Shown here: positions 14,089 through 22,339 of the stretch, piece after piece
Numbering within the stretch: position 1 is the first letter of the stretch
Layout: every line of letters starts with the position of its first letter
From: Methanobacteriota archaeon
Lineage (GTDB): Archaea; Thermoplasmatota; Poseidoniia; Poseidoniales; Poseidoniaceae
Length of the DNA: 32,343 nucleotides
Assembly: GCA_002699515.1 (NCBI GenBank)
Contig: PAAW01000064.1
Location: 1-32,343, forward strand
Direction: 5' to 3'
Made by a program: the position numbers and the translations under genes
The notes under the pieces: model-generated
Told to the model about the DNA's origin: nothing
The model's input: only the letters and a program-made list of their open reading frames with translations
Databases searched by the model: none

Positions 14089-15096
14089 ATTAATTATAAA
14101 AAACCACCAATTAAATCTAAATATTTTTCTAAATTTAAAAAAACACTTCCATCAATGAAAAACAAAACAGTGGTAATTACAGGTACAACAACAGGAACAG
14201 GTTATGTTGCCGCAACGACTGTTGCAGAGCTTGGTGCCAAATTAATAATGCTCAACCGCCCCTCTAAAAGATCAAAAAAAATCCACGACGAAATTATGAA
14301 AAAGTACCAAGAAACCGAAGTATATACAATTGATTGTGATTTACAATCCTTTTTTTCTGTCCATAATGCAATTTCCAAAATAATTGAAATATGTCCAGAG
14401 GGGATAGATGTGCTTTGTAATAATGCAGGAGTAATGGCTTTAATGGATATTGCAACAGAAGATGGGTATGATATTCAAATGCAAACTAACCACCTTTCTC
14501 ATTTTCTTTTAGTTTGTGAATTATTTACATTATTAGAAAAAACATCTACAGAAAAAGGGGAATCAAGAATTGTTAACCACTCTAGTATTGCTAGACTTAC
14601 AGTAAAAAAACTAAAAAAAGAATATCTTGGAAAAAACGGAGGTAATTTGGGGGGTAATGGGAAAAGTATGTTTTTTGGTGGTGCAAGATGGAAACGTTAT
14701 GGGCAAACAAAATTTGCTAATGCTGCATTTACAGCAACACTCCACGAAAAACTTCAGACAAAGAGATCAAAAATTAAGGCTTTAGTAGCTCATCCAGGAC
14801 TTTCAAACACAGAACTTCAAGTTACTACAATGAAAGATGGTGGTATGGCGAAAAAAATGACAGGATTTATGATGAAAAGGTCTCAAAGTGCAGAAGATGG
14901 TGCTATGGGGATTCTAAGTTGTATATGCCTCCCCGAAGCCGAATCAGGCCAATTTTGGGGCCCAGGTAAAGGAATGATGGCAATGAAGGGAAAAGCAAAA
15001 CCATTCAATATGGAAAAAAGTTACAATAATAATAGAACAAAAACATTACTTTGGGAAAAAAGTTGTGAAGCAATTGGTAAGGAATTTATAATTTAA
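14089..15096 (+). CDS. Short-chain dehydrogenase/reductase, retinol-dehydrogenase-like
   Basis: A classical SDR of about 335 residues from ATT 14089, or 313 from ATG 14155. It has the NAD(P) motif TGTTTGTG, LCNNAGVMA, the catalytic Ser in NHSSIAR, and YGQTKFANAAF supplying the YxxxK pair. The overall layout is like retinol dehydrogenase or protochlorophyllide reductase-like SDRs. The 22 codons before ATG 14155 are open and encode a basic stretch, and they begin right after a G5 ribosome site, so I favour the non-AUG start. As the last gene of the lipid cluster it may act on a lipid alcohol or ketone. The substrate is unknown. Confidence 0.85.
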   Translation: MNYKKPPIKSKYFSKFKKTLPSMKNKTVVITGTTTGTGYVAATTVAELGAKLIMLNRPSKRSKKIHDEIMKKYQETEVYTIDCDLQSFFSVHNAISKIIEICPEGIDVLCNNAGVMALMDIATEDGYDIQMQTNHLSHFLLVCELFTLLEKTSTEKGESRIVNHSSIARLTVKKLKKEYLGKNGGNLGGNGKSMFFGGARWKRYGQTKFANAAFTATLHEKLQTKRSKIKALVAHPGLSNTELQVTTMKDGGMAKKMTGFMMKRSQSAEDGAMGILSCICLPEAESGQFWGPGKGMMAMKGKAKPFNMEKSYNNNRTKTLLWEKSCEAIGKEFII

Positions 15097-15101
15097 TAAA
15101 T

Positions 15102-15596
15102 TCATTCTGGGATTTTTTCTGGTGGCACAATTCTTGATTTATATAATATAAAAATAATAAAAAATAATATAAATATAGGAATCAATGATATACCATCCTC
15201 TTCATACTCATTATCTTTAATATTTTGTTGAATAATTTCTTCTTCTATATTTAATACCGTAATTCCACCAACCATCCCAAGATCTTCATGAGGTTCACAA
15301 AAAAAATCATATGTTCCAGATTGTGTATAATTGAAAGTATACAAATAATCAACATCCCTTTCAGGATCTCCAGAATTAAATAAATTATTTTCTTCTACTG
15401 AATTATGTGGCAATAATTCACCACCCCATAAAAAACGAACACTATCTCCTTCATTAATAGTTAAACTATCAGGGGAAAATCTTAAATTTGTACTATCAAC
15501 AATTACTATATGTTCAACACCTTCTTCATTTACCATTCCAATATTACCACAAAGTATCATAGATAAAGAAACTAAAATTATAATGTTTAATTTCAA
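15102..15596 (-). CDS. Membrane-anchored cupredoxin (plastocyanin/azurin-like)
   Basis: A 164-residue copper protein from TTG 15596. That start is chosen because GAGGG lies seven bases upstream and it opens directly into a signal peptide (MKLNIIILVSLSMILCGN). Type I copper ligands are visible: His in LLPHNSV, then Cys, His and Met in FFCEPHEDLGMVGG. A beta sandwich spans about residues 30-120, then an acidic linker and a C-terminal helix (LIPIFILFFIIFILY) tether it outside the membrane. The role is electron transfer. It follows the flavin reductase-like gene by 10 bases, so the two are likely cotranscribed, but partnership is not shown. Confidence 0.85.
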   Translation of the reverse strand: MKLNIIILVSLSMILCGNIGMVNEEGVEHIVIVDSTNLRFSPDSLTINEGDSVRFLWGGELLPHNSVEENNLFNSGDPERDVDYLYTFNYTQSGTYDFFCEPHEDLGMVGGITVLNIEEEIIQQNIKDNEYEEDGISLIPIFILFFIIFILYKSRIVPPEKIPE

Positions 15597-15606
15597 AATC
15601 AAACCC

Positions 15607-16224
15607 TCATTTTTTTGGTCTAGCGTAATCAAACCTTTCAATTAATTCAGTTTGTACATAACCATCCAAACCATTTATTGCAACAGTGCCACCTTCATCT
15701 AATCTTAACCACCCATCATCCTTTAAAATATTATTTTCAATATATATTTCCTCAATAGATGCGACAATTAAAATTGTAGAATTTTCCTTAATAGTATATT
15801 CATTCAAATATTTACACCCCAATTTTATTTTGGAACTTCTAACATAAGGTGCGATGAATTCATTCAAAAAAACCGCTTCCAAATTAGTTTTATCAAATTC
15901 TGAAATATTTTTTGGGTATTTAGCAGAAGTATGGTGTGCATCTTTTATATCATCTTTATTAATATGATTAATAGTAAAAAAACGAGATTCTAAAATATTA
16001 TCATAAGTATTTCTAAATTCTGTTTTTGGCCTCAATATAAAACAAATTAAAGAAGGATCACTTCCCAAATGAGTAACAGAACTAAAAATTGCTAGATTAT
16101 TATTTCCATCTTTATCAATACTTCCAATAAGATTAGCAGATTTAAAACCAGTACAACTATTTATAAGATTTAATCTATAAATTTTTTCTAATTTATCAAT
16201 AGATTTCTTATTAAAATAAACCAT
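15607..16224 (-). CDS. Flavin reductase-like FMN-binding protein
   Basis: A 205-residue protein of the flavin reductase-like/FMN-binding split-barrel family (DIM6/NTAB). Typical segments are ANLIGSIDKDGNNNLAIFSSVTHLGSDPSLICFILRP (broken here for clarity: ANLIGSIDKDG, then NLAIFSSVTHL, then PSLICFILRP), followed by TFINH-like FFTINHINKDD and the H-T-S-A-KYP segment after it. Family members bind FMN and reduce flavin or act as small oxidoreductases. The start ATG has ribosome site TTAGGAG. The stop lies 10 bases before the cupredoxin start, suggesting one transcript. Confidence 0.8.
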   Translation of the reverse strand: MVYFNKKSIDKLEKIYRLNLINSCTGFKSANLIGSIDKDGNNNLAIFSSVTHLGSDPSLICFILRPKTEFRNTYDNILESRFFTINHINKDDIKDAHHTSAKYPKNISEFDKTNLEAVFLNEFIAPYVRSSKIKLGCKYLNEYTIKENSTILIVASIEEIYIENNILKDDGWLRLDEGGTVAINGLDGYVQTELIERFDYARPKK

Positions 16225-16400
16225 TTTTCTAACTCCTAAAACCCAAATATACTAAGACTAACACAATTCCTATTTTATTCCTATATTAATTACTTTGTTT
16301 TTTTACTTAACACAACCCCCCCTTTTTTCAAATTAAAATCAAAATTTTGTAATTTTTTATTTAACAAAATTTCATAAGTCAAATAAATTAGGGAAAATTA

Positions 16401-16634
16401 ATGCAAGAACTATTTGGACAAGAATATACTTATGCTAGGACATGGGAAGATATTGAAAATATGTTGGACAAAGCGGAAAGAAAATTAAATTTTCACAAAT
16501 CAAAAATGTCTCAAATTAAAATAAAATCTAAATCATGGATAATACATGCTAGGAATTTCAAAGCTCTTGAGGGAGTTATTAAAACATTAAAATGGACATT
16601 AGGGGATAGAGATATTAAACACCCACTGAATTAA
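16401..16634 (+). CDS. Small conserved-looking helical protein, function unknown
   Basis: A 77-residue soluble, mostly helical protein (MQELFGQEYTYARTWEDIEN, then a basic helix with SKMSQIKIKSKSW, and RNFKALEGVIKTLKWTLGDRD). It starts with ATG after AGGGAAAA, in a region where genes on both sides run the other way. Its codon use and clean ribosome site look genuine. I recognise no family. Confidence 0.65.
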   Translation: MQELFGQEYTYARTWEDIENMLDKAERKLNFHKSKMSQIKIKSKSWIIHARNFKALEGVIKTLKWTLGDRDIKHPLN

Positions 16635-16680
16635 AATATTATTTTTTAAAACGACCTCGATTTTGCGGAACAATATTAAT

Positions 16681-16923
16681 TCAAATTAATAGTACTACCA
16701 CAATAATGGGAATTGCAAACCCAACAACAACCATAGACCAAAGAAAAATACTACTATTCCGCATCTTTTTTTCCCTTTCTTCATTATCAGGCATATATAA
16801 TTCAACAAATTTACATTTATTACAAGATATTATTTTAAAAAACTCACGACTTTGTATGATAGCATCTCTTTCCTTACTCAAATCTTTACTTCCACATTTT
16901 GGACAAAGTTTGTTTTTTCTCAT
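16681..16923 (-). CDS. Zinc-ribbon protein with C-terminal membrane helix
   Basis: An 80-residue protein (MRKNKLCPKCGSKDLSKE) with a zinc ribbon formed by CPKC and CNKC, a charged linker, and one helix (IFLWSMVVVGFAIPIIVVVLLI) at the C-terminus. ATG 16923 is preferred; upstream in-frame ATGs at 16947 and 16935 would overlap the preceding gene. The preceding coiled-coil gene ends at 16928, four bases away, so the pair is coupled. Confidence 0.65.
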   Translation of the reverse strand: MRKNKLCPKCGSKDLSKERDAIIQSREFFKIISCNKCKFVELYMPDNEEREKKMRNSSIFLWSMVVVGFAIPIIVVVLLI

Positions 16924-16927
16924 TTTC

Positions 16928-18148
16928 TCAACCATCTTCTTCTTCACTTAATGGAACCGCAGAACCACCAGGAGCGCTCGGATTCTTTTTCAACTCCATT
17001 TCTGAAGATTCCAAATTTCTTTCATCAACATTTAATATTATTTCTTCACCATCAACCAAACGTTCTATATCATCAATAGATGGTGTCTCAAGAGTCCTTT
17101 CTTTTTTTGGTTGTTTTCTTTCTTCTTCTCTCTTTTCATGATCCTTTGTTAAAGTTAAACTATCTGAAAACATTTTCCCAACCAAGCCCCTTGTCCTTTC
17201 CGAACGTTTTGCTTTTTCTAATTCAACAGTTGTTTGCTCTTGCACACCCTCCAAAGCTCTTAATTCCGCCGTCCTATCTTGTAAACCACTTTCTAAATCT
17301 GTCATCGTAAGTTGCATTTGTTGAATTCTTTCATCTCTTTCGAATACATCATTATGTAACCCCCTCTCCCTTCTTCTTAAAACTTCAAACTCCCTATTTC
17401 GTTCTACCAATCTTCTTTTTAATTCTTCAATTTGCTCTACTAAATAATCATGTTCAGCACTTACTGATTTAGGTCCCCGCATTAAATTTTCAACCTGTTC
17501 TTCAACTTCTAAAAGGCGTTTATCTCGTAAATCCAACATCCCACGTAATTTTTCAATAATTTCTCTTAAACGATTCCTCTCTTCTTCCAAAGCGATAATT
17601 GCTGCCCTTTCACCCTCTAACTCTAATTCTGAACTTTCTAAACCCATTCTCATTTTTTGAAACTCTTCAAGTGAAATTGAAGTTAATCCTACGTTTGCTG
17701 CTTTTTGTAAAGCATCTAACATCTGATCTATTTTTCCTTCCATTTCCTCAATAACATCAGTTTGTTCTTCAATAGTATTACTTAATACTATATTTTCATC
17801 TAAAAGACGATTTCTTTCTTCTAAAGAAAGAACAGATTCTTGTGCAGCAATTCTTTCATTAGCATCTGTTAACAATCCTGTTACATTTACTAACTCAGTT
17901 TCTGTTTTTACTAAATCATTTTCTAAAATTTTCAACCTTGCAATTTCAGGAGCTATACCATCTTCCCTTTCCGCTAAATCAAGTTCTAAAATTCTTATTT
18001 TTTGTTTTAAATCAGAGAAATCATCATTCTTTTTTGTTAATTCGTTCCACGCAACTAATACTTCTTCCACTAATTGTTTTGTTGAATATTCCATCAACAT
18101 ACTTTCAAGTGCAGCGCGGTCTGTTGTGTCTGGGCCCATCACAATCAT
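16928..18148 (-). CDS. Long coiled-coil protein with acidic tail
   Basis: About 406 residues from ATG 18148 (or 18139, MGPDTTDRAALESM). From about residue 35 to 320 it is almost continuous heptad-like helix rich in Glu, Leu and Arg (for example EEERNRLREIIEKLRGMLDL and LVERNREFEVLRRRERGL), interrupted near residue 150-160. The C-terminal quarter is charged and probably disordered, ending LSEEEDG. There is no signal peptide or membrane helix. It looks like an SMC/tropomyosin-type structural or scaffold protein, but coiled coils mimic each other and no specific family can be named. It is followed by the small zinc-ribbon membrane protein. Confidence 0.75.
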   Translation of the reverse strand: MIVMGPDTTDRAALESMLMEYSTKQLVEEVLVAWNELTKKNDDFSDLKQKIRILELDLAEREDGIAPEIARLKILENDLVKTETELVNVTGLLTDANERIAAQESVLSLEERNRLLDENIVLSNTIEEQTDVIEEMEGKIDQMLDALQKAANVGLTSISLEEFQKMRMGLESSELELEGERAAIIALEEERNRLREIIEKLRGMLDLRDKRLLEVEEQVENLMRGPKSVSAEHDYLVEQIEELKRRLVERNREFEVLRRRERGLHNDVFERDERIQQMQLTMTDLESGLQDRTAELRALEGVQEQTTVELEKAKRSERTRGLVGKMFSDSLTLTKDHEKREEERKQPKKERTLETPSIDDIERLVDGEEIILNVDERNLESSEMELKKNPSAPGGSAVPLSEEEDG

Positions 18149-18249
18149 GTACAATCGGCGCAACACCGTTCTTGAATGCTTCCCGTGTAAATTAAGAAAA
18201 ATATTGATTATTACACCAATTTAAGAATTTCAAAGAATATTAAAAATAA

Positions 18250-19941
18250 TTATAATGAGACACCAAAATCACCCAATGAAAATATATTCAACACAACAAA
18301 CCAAATTACAAAGAATACAATACTTATTATATTCAATAAACGATTTCGAGACACATCTAAATGAGGCCTATTTTTTTCGATATCTAATACCATACCCAAA
18401 GAAACTATTGAAAATGGAACAAATATAAATCCGACCCAAGAAAAATAATTTAACAATCTTTTATCGTCATCATCAACATTTTCAACTTTAAAACCCATCC
18501 ATTCAGGATCATCAAACGCCCCTTCCACATTCAACCTACCCTTTTGCCACCATTTTTCATTATCTTTCAAACCAATTTGCTTCTTTACAACCGTTAAACG
18601 ATTTGCAATAGTAACAATCATCCATTCCACACTCCCAATATATCCTTTTTTAGACCACAATTTCAAGAGATAATGAAATACAAACAATGTTAAAATTAAT
18701 GTTAACCATGTCCCAACCCATGGCATTCTATCATATGCCTCAACCCCAGGATATAATGAAGAAACAATAAAATGCATAACAAAATAAATCCATTGAATAA
18801 TATATACAGTAAATGCAACAAATCCAAATCTACGGAAGAAAGTAGTTATTCTAGCAAATTTTTCAGTATTTCCTCTATATTCAGCAACTCTAATTGCCAT
18901 TGTCACAATCATTAATGAAGCACCATTCAAAGTCATCCATTGCCAAAACCACCCCCCTGTAACTCCAACATCACTTGTCCATTTCCTGTGATCATAGATT
19001 ACTTTGTAAAGATCAATTGCAGCATCAAAATCACCTAAACCAACTAATAAGACAACCACACCAATAAATCCAACAACAAACATTAAACAACCAATTCCAA
19101 AAATTCTTTTCACAAAACCTCTTTCAAAATATTCCTTCGGTTCTGTCATATGTAAAGCAATCAAACTACCTAAGAAACTAGTAGCAAGGTATGGAAAAAT
19201 AGGCTCAACAGGAGCAGCTAATGGATTAACAAAAAACATAATAATAAAATCATACCAGGGAGACTCACCAATTACTGGCCTCCACATACTATTTTCCCAA
19301 GGGTAACCTGGAATCAAGGAACTTACTAAATCCCAAACAAAAGGAGTCATGAGTAAAACAATGCCCACCAAAACCCAATATATTTTTATCACAGTTTTAC
19401 TATCAGTCTGAAGATCCCATTTTGATGCAATATATCCTTGAACAATTCCATTAAGTATTACACACCAACCAATAGTGTGAATAGTTTCAAAATGATAACC
19501 ATTACTTCTCCAAGCATCTGCAGACCAACCAGTACCCATATTTTCTAAATCATTCAAATGATCCATAATTTGACCCAATGAGCCATGATAGCCTAACGTC
19601 GCTTCAAGAATATGGGCAAAAATAACAATTAAAAAACCACCAACAACTTGTTTTTTTGCAATTGACCAAGTACCAAACCCACGTTCTAGATTTTTTCTCA
19701 TTCCAACCATATTACCCATTGCCGAGACCATAAGAAACAAACCAGCCAAACCCCCAAGATATGGGAATATTAAAAGCGCGAGAAGATTAATTGCACCAAC
19801 CTCATCAAGTTTATTGATATAATCATCAATAGAAAAAACATCCATTACAACATGTAATAATAACATCATCACAATTGCTAATCCTCTTAAAAAATCAATT
19901 GAAGCAAAACGGTTCATTTTTCTATAAGTCAATTCACCCAT
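18250..19941 (-). CDS. Polytopic membrane protein, acyltransferase-like (DUF1624/DUF418 type)
   Basis: A 563-residue membrane protein with at least ten helices. The N-terminus RFASIDFLRGLAIVMMLLLHVV (residues 11-32; Arg, Asp, RG and His are key) is the signature of membrane acyltransferases of the HGSNAT/DUF1624, DUF418 and acyltransferase-3 groups, which move acyl groups onto sugars at the membrane. The last 100 residues hold a cytoplasmic loop (KWWQKGRLNVEGAFDDPEW) and two final helices. A surface glycan or lipid is a reasonable target, by inference only. It is followed by the SemiSWEET gene upstream on the same strand, 50 bases away. Confidence 0.7.
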   Translation of the reverse strand: MGELTYRKMNRFASIDFLRGLAIVMMLLLHVVMDVFSIDDYINKLDEVGAINLLALLIFPYLGGLAGLFLMVSAMGNMVGMRKNLERGFGTWSIAKKQVVGGFLIVIFAHILEATLGYHGSLGQIMDHLNDLENMGTGWSADAWRSNGYHFETIHTIGWCVILNGIVQGYIASKWDLQTDSKTVIKIYWVLVGIVLLMTPFVWDLVSSLIPGYPWENSMWRPVIGESPWYDFIIMFFVNPLAAPVEPIFPYLATSFLGSLIALHMTEPKEYFERGFVKRIFGIGCLMFVVGFIGVVVLLVGLGDFDAAIDLYKVIYDHRKWTSDVGVTGGWFWQWMTLNGASLMIVTMAIRVAEYRGNTEKFARITTFFRRFGFVAFTVYIIQWIYFVMHFIVSSLYPGVEAYDRMPWVGTWLTLILTLFVFHYLLKLWSKKGYIGSVEWMIVTIANRLTVVKKQIGLKDNEKWWQKGRLNVEGAFDDPEWMGFKVENVDDDDKRLLNYFSWVGFIFVPFSIVSLGMVLDIEKNRPHLDVSRNRLLNIISIVFFVIWFVVLNIFSLGDFGVSL

Positions 19942-19991
19942 ACTTCATCCTAACTCTTTAGGTTGATAAGATAAAACCCCTAAATTTTATT

Positions 19992-20261
19992 TTAATTATC
20001 TTTTTGTACTTTCCAACTTCCAACCAAAACAAGAAAAATCATAATTAAAGTAGCACCATTACTAATCATTAATGATGGAGAACCAATTAAAAATCCATAA
20101 ATAAACCATAAACACAAAGCCCAAAAAATCAAACTAAACGCAAATAAACTAATCCCTTCAGCCTTTTTTTTAATCCATATTTTATTTAATTGTGGAAACC
20201 AAGCAATAATTCCTAAAATTCCAGCAAAAATACCGATTCCTTCAATCCACCAATTTGCCAT
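19992..20261 (-). CDS. SemiSWEET/PQ-loop small sugar transporter
   Basis: An 89-residue three-helix protein with the PQ-loop signature FPQLNKIWIKKKAEGISLFAF, typical of SemiSWEETs that dimerise to pass sugars across the membrane. ATG 20261 is preferred over the upstream GTG. Helices lie near residues 5-22, 40-58 and 63-82. The conserved Pro-Gln pair and the Trp/Asn positions (LMISNGATLIM) are present. The substrate is unknown. It runs opposite to alaX across a short divergent promoter region. Confidence 0.85.
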   Translation of the reverse strand: MANWWIEGIGIFAGILGIIAWFPQLNKIWIKKKAEGISLFAFSLIFWALCLWFIYGFLIGSPSLMISNGATLIMIFLVLVGSWKVQKDN

Positions 20262-20340
20262 CACTATAACCAAAAAAACACATTACTAAACACTATCCGA
20301 AAAACATACAATTTTGAATAACAACCAATTAAGATTGAAC

Positions 20341-21072
20341 ATGCCCACTCACAAATTATACATGGACTCAATCAAATCTTGTTATTTGAAAGAGTTTAAT
20401 GCAGAAATAACCAACATAGAAGATGATTTGATAGAATTAGATCAAACACTATTTTATCCTATGGGGGGAGGTCAGGATTGGGACCAAGGCACATTGAAAA
20501 TAAATGATAAAAAAATTAATGTTTTAGAGGTTAAAGGGAGAGAAATAATAACTCATTTAGTAGAACCAAGTCATAATTTAGAAATAGGTCAAAAAATCCA
20601 AGGAAGTATAGATTGGAAAAGAAGATATGCACACATGAAAATGCACACAGCTCAACATTTGATTTCTGCAGTTGTTTATGATTTATTTGATGGCGTTAGG
20701 ACTGTAGGCAATCAAATAAGACACGATAGAAGTAGAATTGATTTCAACCCAATAAGTTTTGATGAAGAAATGTTGACCGAATTAGTTAATGAGACCAATG
20801 AACGAATTAAAAAGGGTGCAGAATTACAAGTTAAAACCATGTCAAGAGATGAAATAAATGAAATAATGCCCCCAGAAAGAACAAACATGGATCTTGTACC
20901 CCCCCATGTGGAAAATTTACGAGTAGTAGTTATTGGAGATAATTTAGATTTATGTCCATGCGCAGGAACACACATTCAGAATATTTCAGAAATAGGAGAA
21001 ATTGAATTTCTTGGGAAAAAATCCAAAGGAAAAGGAACTCAAAGATTTTCATATACATTAAAGGAATTCTAG
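20341..21072 (+). CDS. alaX: Alanyl-tRNA editing protein AlaX
   Basis: A 243-residue free-standing editing domain that hydrolyses Ser-tRNA(Ala) (and Gly-tRNA(Ala)) mischarged by AlaRS. The zinc site is made by HTAQH (residues 102-106) and CAGTH (207-211). An N-terminal beta-barrel carries the YPMGGGQDWDQG motif of the AlaX-M class. The C-terminal GKKSKGKGTQRFSYTL is also typical. ATG 20341 is chosen over an in-frame TTG 27 bases earlier because homologues begin near here. There is no ribosome site, suggesting a leaderless mRNA. Confidence 0.92.
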   Translation: MPTHKLYMDSIKSCYLKEFNAEITNIEDDLIELDQTLFYPMGGGQDWDQGTLKINDKKINVLEVKGREIITHLVEPSHNLEIGQKIQGSIDWKRRYAHMKMHTAQHLISAVVYDLFDGVRTVGNQIRHDRSRIDFNPISFDEEMLTELVNETNERIKKGAELQVKTMSRDEINEIMPPERTNMDLVPPHVENLRVVVIGDNLDLCPCAGTHIQNISEIGEIEFLGKKSKGKGTQRFSYTLKEF

Positions 21073-21088
21073 GCTTAACAAATAAAAG

Positions 21089-21466
21089 TTAAAGGGTGAA
21101 TATCCAGTACATCAATAAAATTACAACTATGAAATTTAATATAAGCGAAATCCAAGCCCCCATTTCCATATTTTTCTTTTCATTTCGTTTACCATCAAAT
21201 ACCAAACCCACACCCAATAATGGCCAAAGGCAAAAGATGGAGCACAGAAGAAAAATTCCGACACCGAAAAAATCACCAACATCTTCCAAATATCCAGTAT
21301 TGTTGCTGCTGACAATAGCCAACCAAAAAAAACCCATTAATGTACAAAACATTGGAATTCCTAAACCTTTCCAAAAATCCCAATCTTTGTAAATTTCAAT
21401 TTCCAAATAATCTAAATCTTCTTCATCATCCTTTCCCTTTGCAATTTCAAGAATACCTGGAGACAT
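21089..21466 (-). CDS. Small membrane protein, paralogue 3 of 3
   Basis: A 125-residue protein with an acidic N-terminus, then the pattern YKDWDFWKGLGIPMF, a helix, an inner loop, IFCLWPLLGVGLVFDGKR and a final helix. The W-x-G-x-x-IP opening and LWP-hG-middle are shared with the two genes upstream, so the three are tandem paralogues that have diverged widely. The start ATG has ribosome site AGGGAAGTGA. Function unknown. Confidence 0.7.
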   Translation of the reverse strand: MSPGILEIAKGKDDEEDLDYLEIEIYKDWDFWKGLGIPMFCTLMGFFWLAIVSSNNTGYLEDVGDFFGVGIFLLCSIFCLWPLLGVGLVFDGKRNEKKNMEMGAWISLILNFIVVILLMYWIFTL

Positions 21467-21486
21467 TTTTTCACTTCCCTAATATA

Positions 21487-21951
21487 TCAACGAAGAGCAT
21501 CACCAAGCCAACTAAAGATCCACATAAATAGTAAACTACCAAGAATAAAACCTATAATTGTAGAAACTCTCCCTCCAGCACGAAAACTTTCAACAAAAGC
21601 AGCACTTCTTGCAATATAAAGTCCAATTATAGGCCAAAGGCAAAGAGTAAATATCGACCAAATGAAAACCATAATCTCACCTGTAATAAAAACAAAAAAC
21701 ATCATTATAATTATTGGCATTATAGGAATAATTAAACCAGCCCAAAAAGAACCTTGTTTTATGTAAATTTCATTTTTTAAATAATCTTCACTATTTTCTT
21801 CTTCAATAGAAGCCTCAACTTGGAACTTTTGATCACAAGTAGGGCAAAGCGCAGTTCCCGAATAAGTTGAAGGAACTCGTAGACGTTTACTACAAGTGGG
21901 GCATATTACCACTACTTTCTCTTTTTCAACTTCAGGAATTTCATCAGAAAT
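21487..21951 (-). CDS. Zinc-ribbon membrane protein, paralogue 2 of 3, possible ATT start
   Basis: About 154 residues: a zinc ribbon (CPTCSKRLRVPSTYSGTALC with CPTC again) near residues 16-38, an acidic linker, then three or four helices sharing WAGLIIPIMPI and LCLWPIIGLYIARS with its neighbours. The start is uncertain. TTG 21981 overlaps the preceding stop and could be used by coupling, but GGGGGAGTG sits just upstream of ATT 21951, seven bases away, matching the GGGP synthase and SDR arrangement. Function unknown. Confidence 0.7.
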   Translation of the reverse strand: MSDEIPEVEKEKVVVICPTCSKRLRVPSTYSGTALCPTCDQKFQVEASIEEENSEDYLKNEIYIKQGSFWAGLIIPIMPIIIMMFFVFITGEIMVFIWSIFTLCLWPIIGLYIARSAAFVESFRAGGRVSTIIGFILGSLLFMWIFSWLGDALR

Positions 21952-21958
21952 CTTCACT

Positions 21959-21963
21959 CCCCC
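21959..21963 (-). promoter_or_regulatory. G5 Shine-Dalgarno sequence inside the TTG-started frame
   Basis: Minus-strand GGGGGAGTG is followed by ATT seven bases after the G5 block. A ribosome site inside the longer frame suggests initiation downstream of TTG 21981. GTG 21957 is in frame but too close to the site to be efficient. Confidence 0.4.
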
Positions 21964-21977
21964 ATTTTTTATACAAT

Positions 21978-22331
21978 TCAATTGAAGTTATATTCAGACC
22001 ACGCTGATGGAAGGATGAAAAAAACAATCCATATTACATATAATTTTAGTGATAAAATAGCCCCCTTCTTATAAGGTAAATTTCCAGATTCATTAGCACG
22101 TAATTTCAACCACCATGCAATAACCGGCCAAAGAACGAGATGCCCTACCACCAAAATAGTGCTAAAAAAATATTGAATAAAACCCATTTCACTCACAGGT
22201 CCATCATACGTGGTCGTTAAGATGAACAACGCAAAAAAAGAACATCCCCAACCAACAATAATAGGAATTCCCATTCCAAACCAATAATCTTTGGTATTTT
22301 GCTTTACTTCTTTATTAACGAATATTTGCAT
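21978..22331 (-). CDS. Small membrane protein, paralogue 1 of 3
   Basis: A 117-residue protein with three or four helices. It shares WFGMGIPIIVGWGCSF and LVLWPVIAWWLKLR with the two following genes, but has no zinc ribbon. The start ATG follows GTGATTTAA. It ends overlapping the next frame by four bases if the TTG start is used, and lies just downstream of the giant coiled-coil gene in the same direction. Confidence 0.7.
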   Translation of the reverse strand: MQIFVNKEVKQNTKDYWFGMGIPIIVGWGCSFFALFILTTTYDGPVSEMGFIQYFFSTILVVGHLVLWPVIAWWLKLRANESGNLPYKKGAILSLKLYVIWIVFFILPSAWSEYNFN

Positions 22332-22339
22332 TTAAATCA

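Noticed and set aside
16852-17310. Plus-strand frames over the coiled-coil gene
   Set aside because: Leu/Pro/His-rich shadows of Glu/Lys-rich coiled-coil codons; no start signals.
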